Source: Algihabitans albus (lineage in GTDB: Bacteria; Pseudomonadota; Alphaproteobacteria; Kiloniellales; DSM-21159). Taken from it: DNA of 64,000 nt. A program made the position numbers and the translations under genes. The DNA is taken from positions 778,553 to 842,552 of the forward strand of contig NZ_QXNY01000004.1 of NCBI RefSeq assembly GCF_003572205.1, read 5' to 3'. The notes below the pieces were generated by a model. It was not told the DNA's origin, searched no databases, and was given only the letters and a program-made list of their open reading frames with translations. Position 1 is the stretch's first letter; every line of letters starts with the position of its first letter. Of this stretch, positions 18,301-26,643 are shown in pieces.

Positions 18301-18620
18301 TATTGCTCTATAGGAACAACGCCCGTTCGATGCCCGACACGAATTTCATCACGGTGTCCCTGCGCGGGCGCGGCAAGAACTCCGGGGCGGTCGGGGCCAG
18401 AGTCTACGTGACGGCGAACGGCACGACTCAGCTCCAGGAAGTGAGAGCGGGTGGAAGCTTCCTCTCGTCTTCGCCGCAGGAACTGCATTTCGGCTTGGGA
18501 AGCTCCGAAACAATCGATCGGATCAAGGTGGTTTGGCCTCGACCGTATTACGAGAGCAACGTCCTGACGGATGTATCGGTCAATCAATTCGTGACCATCG
18601 AGCAGCCAACCGACAACTGA
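15315..18620 (+). CDS. Fusion of di-heme MauG/cytochrome c peroxidase with FG-GAP repeats and UnbV domain
   Basis: Exported protein of 1101 residues with an unusual architecture. After a short signal-like segment (LAKAAVCLVLLWPPGL), residues about 65-490 form a bacterial di-heme cytochrome c peroxidase/MauG domain with two haem c sites: CASCH (Cys97, Cys100, His101) and CAVCH (Cys328, Cys331, His332). A low-complexity linker follows. Residues about 555-1010 carry seven calcium-binding Asp-rich loops of the FG-GAP/VCBS type (DLDGDCWPD, DLDGDGHLD, DYDADGDLD, DFDLDGRPD, DYDNDGDLD, DFNNDAWPD, DYDRDGDVD), expected to form a beta-propeller. The end (about 1020-1095, GAVGARVYV to KVVWP) matches the ASPIC/UnbV family. 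It begins five bases after the preceding gene and ends the operon. The role is unknown; oxidative cofactor maturation or electron transfer is a guess. Confidence 0.9.
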   Translation: MPPCERLRLLFTRLAKAAVCLVLLWPPGLSSEVEAEDGLFSEDALLDAQLDLIKARHGADLFLDSDDLPAPASPGLVKLGRELFFSKSLSGNMDVACASCHHPLLAGGDKLSLPVGESAYDPDLLGPGRWHDWRASGDPKANGAPNVPRHSPTTFNSGLYRHAMFYDGRLFLLDPDRPELGLAARHRTPDSVLLHADPGAGRSIMASQARFPVVSPQEMQGFHFGADRSHEEVRDALVDRLRGTTGELSRNAWLTWFREAFQAPDGTAAELITFENLQDALAAYQDSQIFVDNDWTAYLAGDESRLDTQERRGAAIFFLPPEQGGVGCAVCHTPPIFSDEKFHNIAVPQFGRGIQADGQDFGRRGVTQRDEDRFRFRTPSLFNVARTMPYGHTGAFLDLRDMLDHHLDPQQSISRFDFDFSDNGQLRHVSSLYANAESLTRAALRDLEKKQSLGLSALPSGLELSDADVDALERFLHALTDPCLDSHSCLSHLSPDEDEPSPDNNRLVARFAPHGPPPSGLATERHADETPRSGRHDPQVGSADPVVRTDCTHGLPGANAGGFVFDEVALEAGLTARHQVSWELYRFETAQRVLFTGGVAAGDLDGDCWPDIYYPTGDTAADVLYRNDGSGGFEDISEAWGIVKTDFSNGAAMADLDGDGHLDLITTNIVHPEKPSILGQASGAERSQIPTIYRNEDGERFSLWHGLGIGADFTSWSFSFGDYDADGDLDALSTHWRGPGLGGAQPNHLWRNNGADEGKAFTPEDRPAGLLGMVGKSDFTFTGTFSDFDLDGRPDILMASDFESSQVYRNLGNGRFANVTAANEISDENGMGSAVADYDNDGDLDWFVSSIWDPNGFAEGTWGVTGNRLYRNDRGVFVNATKASGVTEGYWGWGACFADFNNDAWPDLFHVNGFDLQTQMARHLGPPQVFVSLRRSMLEFEKTPSRLFMSDREGGFVERSAAWGITDTKSGRGVVCFDYDRDGDVDILVSNHNDRLLLYRNNARSMPDTNFITVSLRGRGKNSGAVGARVYVTANGTTQLQEVRAGGSFLSSSPQELHFGLGSSETIDRIKVVWPRPYYESNVLTDVSVNQFVTIEQPTDN

Positions 18621-19029
18621 GGGCCGCCGCTCCCTTTTTTCGCGCCGTCGTTCTTGCCGTTGCCTGCAACGGCCGCGTGATGAGGGCGGCACGGGCCGGC
18701 GATAGATTTGAGCTGTTCGGAAGGGTTCTGTCGGTGACGTGCGGCGGGCCAGATGGCCCCGACATCCAAGCCGATCAAAAGGACCGAGAGTCCGGCGGCG
18801 ATCAGGGCCGGTATCCGGACTGTGTGCAATGTCTACTGAAGGCTATGCGCCGCTGCTGATTTTTTGGCGGCTGAATGCCGGAAAATTATCGGCCGGCCGC
18901 CTCAGAACAGCGAACCAACGGAGTGCTTGCGATTCTAGAACGGGTCGCTGCCGTTGGCCGCCGAACTGGGACCGATAGCGCCGAGGCGACCTAACTCGAA
19001 GGGCGCGTGAAGCTATCGTGACATCGGAC
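18621..19029. other. Intergenic region between convergent MauG fusion and pqqA
   Basis: About 400 bases. A T6 run (18636 onward) after a short GC stem just past the stop codon may help end the plus-strand transcript. A minus-strand frame (18829-18584) starts with TTG and has one hydrophobic segment, but no ribosome site and it overlaps the end of the fusion gene, so it is not called. Confidence 0.4.
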
Positions 19030-19107
19030 TTAGAATTCGGCTGGAAAGTAGCCGTTGATCTCCATACCGATGCAGATCTCCTCGATCCGTGGTGCGCTCC
19101 AGGTCAT
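19030..19107 (-). CDS. pqqA: PqqA, precursor peptide of the cofactor PQQ
   Basis: A 25-codon gene on the minus strand, too short for ordinary gene finding. ATG at 19107 is preceded by a perfect GGAGG with six-base spacing; the stop is TAA at 19030. The peptide begins MTWSAP and contains EICIGMEINGY, giving Glu16 and Tyr20 in the E-x-x-x-Y spacing that supplies the two residues crosslinked to make pyrroloquinoline quinone. The pattern MxWxxPxxxEIxxGMExxxY matches known PqqA peptides such as those of methylotrophs. The pqqBCDE genes are not in the window, so this copy is separate from them. Its place beside a PQQ alcohol dehydrogenase, and the second PQQ enzyme at 1296, suggest local supply of precursor. 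It ends the minus-strand unit below egtBD (177-base gap). Confidence 0.9.
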   Translation of the reverse strand: MTWSAPRIEEICIGMEINGYFPAEF

Positions 19108-19284
19108 ATCAATCCTCCGAATGAGTTTTCACAGTTGATCTGTCGCAAACCAACATTAGCCATAATACGATCTGTGCCCGCCGAAGCCAAGGATTAGCGT
19201 GCCTTCGATCGTCGATTTCGTGAGTCACTCCTATCCCAATTTCATTTTGCTTATTCGAGCTTGGCTTGCCTCCGACCCCTAGAG

Positions 19285-21582
19285 TTAGTCCGCGTCGAAC
19301 AGATGTACCGAGAAGAGGTTCTCCGCATCCGTCCAGGCCTTTACGGCGCTGAAGCCGGCGTCCTTCGCAAGGGCTTGGAATTCAGGAACCGTGAACTTGT
19401 GGGAATTCTCGGTGTGAATGGTCTCCCCGGGTTCGAAATGGAACTTGTGCCCCGCGACTGTCACGGTCTGGCGGTTCCGACTGCGCAGATGCATTTCGAT
19501 GCGGCCCGCCGCTTCGTTGAACAGAGCCAGATGCTCGAAGGCGTCGAGGTCCAGATCGCCGCCGAGTTCTCGTTCGATGCGGACGAGGATATTCTTGTTG
19601 AATCGACCGGTGACGCCGGCGCTGTCGTCGTAGGCCGCTTCCAGTCGCGCCTTATCCTTCTTCAGATCGACGCCGATGACGAGAGCGCCGCCGCTGCCGA
19701 CCGCTTCGCGTATGCGCTCCAGCAAGAGCCGGGCTTCCAAAGGATCGAAATTGCCGATGGTCGAACCCGGAAAGAAGGCGCAACGCCGTCCCGCCTCGCC
19801 CAACCAGGCGGGGAGACGGATCGGCTTCGTGAAGTCCTTGGCGATCGTGTGAACGCGGAGGCTCGGATAGGCGGCTTCCAGGCTCTGCGCGGACTGCTCG
19901 AGCTGCTCTTCGGAGATATCGATGGCGACGAACGCGTGAGGGTCTTGCAGGCAGTCGAGCAACCGTCTGACCTTGGACATCGCGCCGGAGCCGTACTCCA
20001 CCAGAACCGGCCGCAGCCCGAGCGCCTCGGCGATGGCGGGTGCGACTGTCTCCAGGATCCCGGTTTCCGTCCGCGCTGGATAGTATTCGGGCAGATCGCA
20101 GATCGCCTCGAACAGTTCGGCGCCCGTCTCGTCGTAGAACCATTTGGCCGGCAGGCTCTTCGGCGTATCCGATAGCCCCACGACCACGTCATTGAGAAAC
20201 GCGAGGGTCGAGGGGTCGGCGGGCGTCTCCTGCGGTTCCTCGGTCTCCGTCAGCGGGGGAAGCTCCACGCTGCGCTGTGCGCAGTCGTCGGCTAGGCGGA
20301 TGCCGGTGAACTGCCAACGATCGGCTGGATAGAAGAAGTTGCGGTAGGTCGGCCGCACATGTCCCTCCGGCGTGACGCAAGAGCCGCCACGCAGGACCAT
20401 CTGGCCCGACATGAACTTGCCGTTGTATTCGCCGACCGCGCCCTCGGCGGCTTTGAAGCTGGGATAGGGACGGTAGGCGTTGGCGGTCCACTCCCAAACG
20501 TCGCCATAGATCTGCCGGAGTCCGTCCCCACGAGCCGGGACAGGATGGTATTCGCGAGACCCTGCGAAGTTGCCGGCTGGTGTCAGCGGTGTGGCGACGA
20601 CCTCCCATTCCGCCTCGGTCGGAAGGCGTTTTCCGGCCCAGGAGGCGTAGGCGTCGGCCTCGAAAAAACTGACATGACAGACCGGCGCGTCGGGGTCGAG
20701 GGGGCGTAGACCGGCGAGCGTGAAGATTCGCCAGTCGTCGGTCTCGGTGCGACTCCAGTAGAGGGGAGCCTGCCAGCCATGCGCCTTGCAGGCCGCCCAA
20801 CCATCGGCGAGCCACAGCTCCGGACGTGTGTAGCCGCCGTCTTGCATGAAGGCCAGGAACTCGCCGTTGGTGACCGGCCGGCTCGCCAGCTTGAAGGGCT
20901 CCAGCCAAATTCTGTGGCGGGGACCCTCGCAATCGAAAGCGAAGTCGTCGGCGCCGTGCCCGATTTCGACCAGTCCCCCCGCGTGTTCGATCCAATCCCA
21001 GGTGCGGGTCCGGCTTGCGTCTCTTGGCCGCGGTGGCTGATAGGCGGGCTTCAGCGGATTGCACGAGAGGACATGCTTGATGTCGGTCAGCAGCAGTTCC
21101 TGATGCTGCTGTTCGTGATGGCAACCGAGTTCCAGCAGCGTCCAAGGCCCCGCATTCGTGTCGTCGTGGCCGGCCAGGACCTGCTTGAGCGCATCTTCGA
21201 CATGCGCTCGGTAGGCGAGAACTTCGGAGAGGGAGGGGCGGGACAGGAGGCCACGCTTGGGGCGCTCATGGCGTGGACCGACTTGCTCGTAATAGGAGTT
21301 GAAGAGGAACCCGAACTTCGGATTGAACACTTCGTAGTCGTCGGAAAAGGCCTTGAGGATGAACTCCTCGAAGAACCAAGTCGTGTGCGCCAAGTGCCAT
21401 TTGGTCGGGCTGACATCGGGCATGGACTGGATGCACTGATCCTCGGCGCTTAGCGGCTCGGAAAGGTCCAGGGTTCGCCGGCGCACCGCGCTGAACTGAT
21501 CGAGGCGGCGTTCCACTTCCGGCGCGCGCGCAGTGTCCGCCTGCTCGGGAGGGTCCTGCGGGGGATAGGGACGATGGTCCAT
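19285..21582 (-). CDS. egtBD: Ergothioneine biosynthesis fusion: EgtB (sulfoxide synthase) + EgtD (histidine methyltransferase)
   Basis: Single protein of 765 residues with both key steps of ergothioneine synthesis. Residues about 25-170 form the DinB-like part of EgtB with iron-binding histidines (HLAHTTW near 63-66 and HHEQQHQE near 155-162). Residues about 195-420 are the FGE-sulfatase/C-type lectin-like domain (VEIGHG, GGYTRPELW, WEWTANAYRPYP, VLRGGSC). From about 430, the EgtD domain follows (KWFYDETGAELFEAI, VEYGSGAMSK, FFPGSTIGNF), which trimethylates histidine with SAM. ATG 21582 was preferred because GGAAG lies nine bases upstream; an ATG at 21606 has no ribosome site. The order EgtB-EgtD is the reverse of the fungal Egt1 fusion. 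No egtC or egtE is seen. Confidence 0.93.
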   Translation of the reverse strand: MDHRPYPPQDPPEQADTARAPEVERRLDQFSAVRRRTLDLSEPLSAEDQCIQSMPDVSPTKWHLAHTTWFFEEFILKAFSDDYEVFNPKFGFLFNSYYEQVGPRHERPKRGLLSRPSLSEVLAYRAHVEDALKQVLAGHDDTNAGPWTLLELGCHHEQQHQELLLTDIKHVLSCNPLKPAYQPPRPRDASRTRTWDWIEHAGGLVEIGHGADDFAFDCEGPRHRIWLEPFKLASRPVTNGEFLAFMQDGGYTRPELWLADGWAACKAHGWQAPLYWSRTETDDWRIFTLAGLRPLDPDAPVCHVSFFEADAYASWAGKRLPTEAEWEVVATPLTPAGNFAGSREYHPVPARGDGLRQIYGDVWEWTANAYRPYPSFKAAEGAVGEYNGKFMSGQMVLRGGSCVTPEGHVRPTYRNFFYPADRWQFTGIRLADDCAQRSVELPPLTETEEPQETPADPSTLAFLNDVVVGLSDTPKSLPAKWFYDETGAELFEAICDLPEYYPARTETGILETVAPAIAEALGLRPVLVEYGSGAMSKVRRLLDCLQDPHAFVAIDISEEQLEQSAQSLEAAYPSLRVHTIAKDFTKPIRLPAWLGEAGRRCAFFPGSTIGNFDPLEARLLLERIREAVGSGGALVIGVDLKKDKARLEAAYDDSAGVTGRFNKNILVRIERELGGDLDLDAFEHLALFNEAAGRIEMHLRSRNRQTVTVAGHKFHFEPGETIHTENSHKFTVPEFQALAKDAGFSAVKAWTDAENLFSVHLFDAD

Positions 21583-22302
21583 GACGTCACACTTCCGTTC
21601 AAGCATTCAAGTCAGGGGATAAGCGGATGGGGCGGAGGGGCCTGATCTATCGGAGCGATCGACTCCTCAATCGGCAGGTCTCCGTCGTAATGCACTCTCA
21701 GGCGGTAGCGTCCTGGGCAGCTACGATCCGATATCGAGGGGCGAGTTCAAATGTCCCGGCTCTTGGCCAAGCATTTGGGGGCGAGGTCTCTCGTGGCCAG
21801 GGATCTTGCCGTGGGGATTTTGTGGCCTGAGAGTCCAGGCCCAAAGCTTCGGTCCGCATGCCACCCGCCTCGCTGGTCCGTTTTTGCGGTGCCTATCGTT
21901 AAACTATCGAAAGGCTGGCTCGGTTCAATGCCTCACGGGTCGCGGACAGAAAAAAAGTCACACGGCGGCGAAAGCTCGAGGATCGTCCGGCCGGGATTTT
22001 GCGGTCGAAGCGCGCTTCGTTGTTGCCCGCTGGTCGTTTTGAACCGCGGGCGTTTTTGACCCTGCTTACAGTTGATTTATGGGTGTATGTCTCTCCATGA
22101 CGACGCGCTATACGAAAGTAAAAGCATCGAATATATTCGTGCGCAGATATTTTTTATAATTCTCATGGTTGCTATCTAAGGTCGAATAGTACGTATATTA
22201 ACGTGTCTCGAGGTGTTAACTTAAAATTATCCGACATTGTATTACTTCATAGCCCTACTGGGCGCCGGCTTGTACGGCGTCGATCAACCGATCGGCTCGG
22301 CT
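21583..22302. other. Divergent intergenic region, AT-rich in part
   Basis: 720 bases between divergent egtBD and the sensor kinase. The part from about 22080 to 22250 is much richer in A and T than the rest of the window and contains many TATA-like stretches, so it probably holds promoters for the kinase. No open frame here has protein-like composition. Confidence 0.45.
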
Positions 22303-25300
22303 ATGACCGTACCTGCACCCTTACCGCCGACAGAGATCGAGCGACTGGCAGCGCTGCGTCGCTACGCGATTCTCGATACGGCGCCAGATCCGATGCTCGA
22401 CAGGATCGTTCGCTTCGCGGCGAAGCAGTTCAAAATGCCGATCGCGATGATCTCGCTGGTCGATCAGGACCGACAGTGGTTTCAATCGATTTGCGGACTG
22501 GACGCGAAGGAAACCGGGCGTGACGTGGCCTTCTGCGGCCATACAATTCTCCAGGAGGATGTCTTCGTCATTCCCGACGCGCGGCAAGATTGTCGCTTCG
22601 CCGAAAATCCTCTCGTAACGGGCGACCTGCAGATTCGCTTCTACGCCGGTGCGCCACTGATCAATCCGCAAGGACATGCGCTCGGCGCCCTGTGTCTGGT
22701 CGACACCGAGCCACGCGGCGATTTCTCCGAGGACGACAAGGCCGCTCTCCAGGATCTGGCCGTGATGGTCGTAGATCACATCGACACGCGCTACACGGCG
22801 GGTGACGTCCTGCGTGAAGTCGAAGCGCGCGCCCAGGTCGAAAACAGTCTCGCCATCGCCGAGCATCAACTCGAGTTGTTCTTCGAGTACGCACCTGTCT
22901 CCGTCGCGGTCTTCGACACCGACATGTGTTACCTGGCGGTCAGCCGCAGCTGGTGCGAAGCCTTCGAGCTCGACTCCGGATCGCTAATCGGCCGACCCCA
23001 TGACGAGGTCACGTCTCATATTCCACCAGGATGGCACGAACAGTACACGCGGTGTCTGAAAGGTGAGGCGGTCGATGTCGATGAAGAAAAGTTTCCGAAA
23101 CCAGGAGGCGGCTTCCAATGGGTCAGACGGCAGATGCGGCCTTGGAAGAACCGTCACGGAGAGATCGGCGGCCTGATCGTCTTCAAGGAAATCATTACGC
23201 AACGGAAAGAAATGGAGGCGACGCTTCAGCAGAATCAGAGGTTCCTGGAAGCCGTTCTGGAGAGTGTTCAGGATGGCATCGTTGCTTGTGATTCCGAAGG
23301 CCGCCTGACTTTGTTCAATGCCTCGGCCTGCCGGATCGCCGGCCTGGACATGAAACCGCTGCTGCCGGAAGACTGGGTCGACACCTATCGTCTGCTCGAC
23401 GCGGATGGCGAGACGCCGCTTGCCATGGAGCAAACTCCCCTGTTCAGAGCGTTTCAAGGCGAAAACGTCGAAAATCAGGAAGTCGTCATCGCGCCGTCCG
23501 ATCTTCCGCAAAGGCGTGTCGTCTGCCGGAGCGCGCCTTTGTACGACGATACAGGTGTCAAACTGGGCGCGGTTGCCTCCATGCACGATGTCACCGCGCA
23601 ACGCGAGGCCGAGAGGTCATTCGAGACAGCCTTGGAAGAGGTTCGCCAACGCGAAGCTCACCTCCGGATCATTACGAATAACCTGCCCTTCCTGATCACC
23701 TATACGGACAACCACCTCAGGTACCGTTTCATCAATCGTACCGGTGCTGCATGGTACGGCTGTTCTCAGAAGGACATAGCGGGTCTTAACGCTGCCGACG
23801 TTCTGGGAGTCGATAATTTCGCGCGCTTGCGGCCCTATCTGGAACGTGCACGCTATGGCGTTAAGTCGACCTTTGAGGCGACCGTCAGTTACCCAGATGG
23901 TGTGACACGGGAGATTCAATGTCTCTACGTGCCCGACTTCGATGACGCCGGAGCCGTTCAAGGGGTGATCGCAATTGCGATCGACATAACGGAACAGAAG
24001 CGTGTCGCGACGAAGCTGATATCGGAGCAGCGGCAGTTGGCGCTGATTCTCGATAACGTGCCCGTTCGCATCTTCTACAAGGATGACAAGAACCGCATCC
24101 TACGGGTCAACGAGCCGGCCGCGCGATCGATCGGCTTGACGGTCGATGAGGTCGAGGGTGCGGATGCCTTCGACCTGTTTCCCGATATGGCGCGTAAGTA
24201 TCACGAAGACGATCTGGAGGTGATTCGCTCCGGTGAGCCTAAGCTCGGCATCATCGAAGAACTTCCGCCGCAAGGCGGCCAGTGTCGCTGGATGCGGACT
24301 GACAAGGTGCCTTATACCGACGCGGATACCGGCGAACGCTTCGTCTTCGTCGCGTCTACCGACATCACGGCCGAGAAACTTGCCGAGCAAAGGCTTCGCG
24401 CGAGCGAAGAGCGTTTCCGCTCTCTCTATACCAAGACACCCGTGATGCTCCACTCCATCGATGCCGAGGGGCACCTCTTGAGCGTCAGCGACTTGTGGCT
24501 GGAAAGGTTGGGTTACAGCAAGGAAGAGGTCATCGGCCGCAAGGCACGGGAGTTCATGACTCCGGAATCCGTGCGCGATGCAGCTGAGCAGAGCATGCCG
24601 CAATTCTTCCGGGATGGCTTTTGCAAGAACGTCGAGTATCAGTTCGTCACGAAGTCCGGAGAGATCCTCGACATCCTCCTGTCGGCGGTTGCGGAATACG
24701 ACGAGGCGGGGCGGCCCACGCGATCGATGGCAGCCCTGAACGATATCACCGAGCGTCGGATCGTCGAACGCCAGTTGGCGCAATCCCAGAAGATGGAGAC
24801 GGTCGGGCAGTTGACTGGCGGCTTGGCGCACGACTTCAATAACCTGCTCGGCGTCGTCCTGGGTAATCTGCAGCTTCTCGAACGTTCTCTGAAAAGCGAC
24901 GAGAAGGCAGCCAGGCGAATCGCCGCGGCCGTCAAGGCCGTCGACCGAGGTGCCGAGTTGAATCGGCGTCTGCTCGCATTTTCGCGGCGCCAGAAACTGG
25001 AGACCGAGGTCATCGATCCCAATCCCCTGGTCGAGGGCCTCAGTGACATGCTGACCCGCACCCTGGGCGAGTCGATCGCTCTGGACTGCCGCCTAGGTGC
25101 CCGAATTTCCTGCGTCCAAACCGATCCCAGCCAGCTCGAGTCTGCCATTCTTAATCTGGCCGTCAACGCACGAGACGCCATGCCCGACGGCGGACGTCTG
25201 ACCATTGAGACCGCCAGTATCTATCTCGACGAGGACGATGCGGCCCGAGAGCATGAGGTGGAGGCCGGCGACTATGTCATGCTGTCCGTGACGGATAGCG

Positions 25301-25968
25301 GTTGCGGCATAGCCGCCGACAAGATCGACAAGGTTTTCGAGCCCTTCTTCACGACCAAGGATGTCGGTAAGGGAAGTGGGCTCGGTCTGAGCATGGTCTA
25401 CGGTTTCATCAAGCAGACAGGGGGGCATGTCAGGGTCTACAGCGAGCTGAACCGCGGCACGACGATTCGTCTCTACCTTCCCGTTGCCGATCGCAGTCGC
25501 TGCAATTTCGCGACGTCGGAGGAATTGGAGGTGGACATCGAAGGTGGTCGCGAGACCGTGCTCGTTGTCGAAGATCAGGCCGACGTACGGGAAGTCGCGG
25601 TCGGTCTTCTCGAAGATCTCGGGTACAGCGTGCGCGAGGCCGAGGATGGACGCCAGGCGCTTGCGATTCTAAACGAAGATGAAGGGATCGATCTTCTCTT
25701 CACGGACATCGTGATGCCGGGCGGCATGGACGGGACGCAGGTGGCTAAGGCGGCACGCCGTTTACGTCCCAGTCTCCCGGTCCTCTACGCGACAGGATAC
25801 GCCGAGGCGGCGGTGCTCCGCGAAGGCGAGGTGAAAGCCACCGAGAATCTCGTGACCAAGCCTTATCGCCGTGAGGATCTGGCAATCAAGATCCGACAGG
25901 CCTTTAGGGAGCAGATGGCAGGTTCGCGGGAGTCGCTGGTCCCAGCCGTTACTCTGCGGGACAGTTGA
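22303..25968 (+). CDS. Hybrid sensor histidine kinase, GAF-multiple PAS-HisKA-HATPase-REC
   Basis: Large cytoplasmic signalling protein of 1221 residues with no obvious membrane helix. An N-terminal GAF domain (about 20-155, RYAILDTAPDPMLDRIV and FYAGAPLINPQGHALG) is followed by about five PAS units (near 180-300, 312-430, 450-570, 579-690 and 705-815). The HisKA box is GGLAHDFNN with phospho-acceptor His843; the ATPase domain has NARDAMPDGG, DSGCGI and GKGSGLGLSMVYG. A C-terminal receiver has Asp1135 (FTDIVMPGG). ATG 22303 was chosen since GAF kinases of this type begin with an Ile/Glu-rich stretch just there; a TTG at 22237 is possible. The signal is unknown. The next gene is a lone receiver protein, a probable partner. 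Confidence 0.93.
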   Translation: MTVPAPLPPTEIERLAALRRYAILDTAPDPMLDRIVRFAAKQFKMPIAMISLVDQDRQWFQSICGLDAKETGRDVAFCGHTILQEDVFVIPDARQDCRFAENPLVTGDLQIRFYAGAPLINPQGHALGALCLVDTEPRGDFSEDDKAALQDLAVMVVDHIDTRYTAGDVLREVEARAQVENSLAIAEHQLELFFEYAPVSVAVFDTDMCYLAVSRSWCEAFELDSGSLIGRPHDEVTSHIPPGWHEQYTRCLKGEAVDVDEEKFPKPGGGFQWVRRQMRPWKNRHGEIGGLIVFKEIITQRKEMEATLQQNQRFLEAVLESVQDGIVACDSEGRLTLFNASACRIAGLDMKPLLPEDWVDTYRLLDADGETPLAMEQTPLFRAFQGENVENQEVVIAPSDLPQRRVVCRSAPLYDDTGVKLGAVASMHDVTAQREAERSFETALEEVRQREAHLRIITNNLPFLITYTDNHLRYRFINRTGAAWYGCSQKDIAGLNAADVLGVDNFARLRPYLERARYGVKSTFEATVSYPDGVTREIQCLYVPDFDDAGAVQGVIAIAIDITEQKRVATKLISEQRQLALILDNVPVRIFYKDDKNRILRVNEPAARSIGLTVDEVEGADAFDLFPDMARKYHEDDLEVIRSGEPKLGIIEELPPQGGQCRWMRTDKVPYTDADTGERFVFVASTDITAEKLAEQRLRASEERFRSLYTKTPVMLHSIDAEGHLLSVSDLWLERLGYSKEEVIGRKAREFMTPESVRDAAEQSMPQFFRDGFCKNVEYQFVTKSGEILDILLSAVAEYDEAGRPTRSMAALNDITERRIVERQLAQSQKMETVGQLTGGLAHDFNNLLGVVLGNLQLLERSLKSDEKAARRIAAAVKAVDRGAELNRRLLAFSRRQKLETEVIDPNPLVEGLSDMLTRTLGESIALDCRLGARISCVQTDPSQLESAILNLAVNARDAMPDGGRLTIETASIYLDEDDAAREHEVEAGDYVMLSVTDSGCGIAADKIDKVFEPFFTTKDVGKGSGLGLSMVYGFIKQTGGHVRVYSELNRGTTIRLYLPVADRSRCNFATSEELEVDIEGGRETVLVVEDQADVREVAVGLLEDLGYSVREAEDGRQALAILNEDEGIDLLFTDIVMPGGMDGTQVAKAARRLRPSLPVLYATGYAEAAVLREGEVKATENLVTKPYRREDLAIKIRQAFREQMAGSRESLVPAVTLRDS

Positions 25969-26219
25969 GACATGAAAGTGAGTATGAGTAGCCCCCGCTC
26001 CACCCGTCCCTGTGGTTCATCGGTCTCGGTCGACTTCGAACTGTTGTCGAAACAGCCTCTGTCCCCGGCGGCTGATCGGTTGGTTGCAGGTTGTCGGATC
26101 CTGGTTTCGAAGGCCTGGAGTGCAGCAGGCCTTCCTTCGCCCCCGGTTTCTCTCATGGAGAGAAACGTCGATTCTCTTAGTGATTGCATCAAGAAGCATT
26201 CAATCTCCGGAGACCGGTT

Positions 26220-26621
26220 ATGACCAAAGTTCTTTTGATCGAAGACGACGATCTGGTTCGCGCAACTTTGCGCGAGATGCTGGAGGATATCGGCTGCACC
26301 GTGCTTGAGGCGGAGGATGGCAGCAAGGGGATCGCACTTCTCGCCGTGGAGGGACCGGCGCTGGTGATCACCGACATTCTGATGCCCAACAAAGAGGGGA
26401 CGGAGACGATTCATGAAATCAGATCGGCGAACCCCGATCTGCCCCTGATCGCAATATCCGGAGGTGGAGTCAGCGGCGATCTGACGTTTCTCGGCTTTGC
26501 CGAGCGGCTTGGAGCCAACCGTGTTTTGCAGAAGCCGATCAATTTCCACGAGCTGGAGGCTTGCGTAAACGCATTGCTTCCGACTCTCGTGAACAGCTCG
26601 CTGTCGAGCGCCGCTGGCTAA
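26220..26621 (+). CDS. Single-domain response regulator (CheY-like receiver)
   Basis: 133 residues made only of a receiver domain: acidic pocket IEDDD at the N-terminus, phospho-acceptor Asp in ITDILMPN, conserved Ser in AISGGG and Lys in LQKPIN. No DNA-binding output domain is present, so it probably relays phosphate to another protein or acts by binding. ATG 26220 has GGAGA upstream. It lies 250 bases after the hybrid kinase and 22 bases before the next gene, so it may be a partner of either. Confidence 0.92.
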   Translation: MTKVLLIEDDDLVRATLREMLEDIGCTVLEAEDGSKGIALLAVEGPALVITDILMPNKEGTETIHEIRSANPDLPLIAISGGGVSGDLTFLGFAERLGANRVLQKPINFHELEACVNALLPTLVNSSLSSAAG

Positions 26622-26643
26622 CGGTTGAGGTGAAGAAGCAGCC

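Noticed and set aside
18584..18829. 81-codon minus-strand frame with one hydrophobic segment
   Set aside because: TTG start without ribosome site, and it overlaps the end of the fusion gene.
25972..26223. 83-codon frame between the hybrid kinase and the lone receiver
   Set aside because: Ser/Pro-rich sequence with no domain; overlaps the receiver start; likely untranslated spacer.
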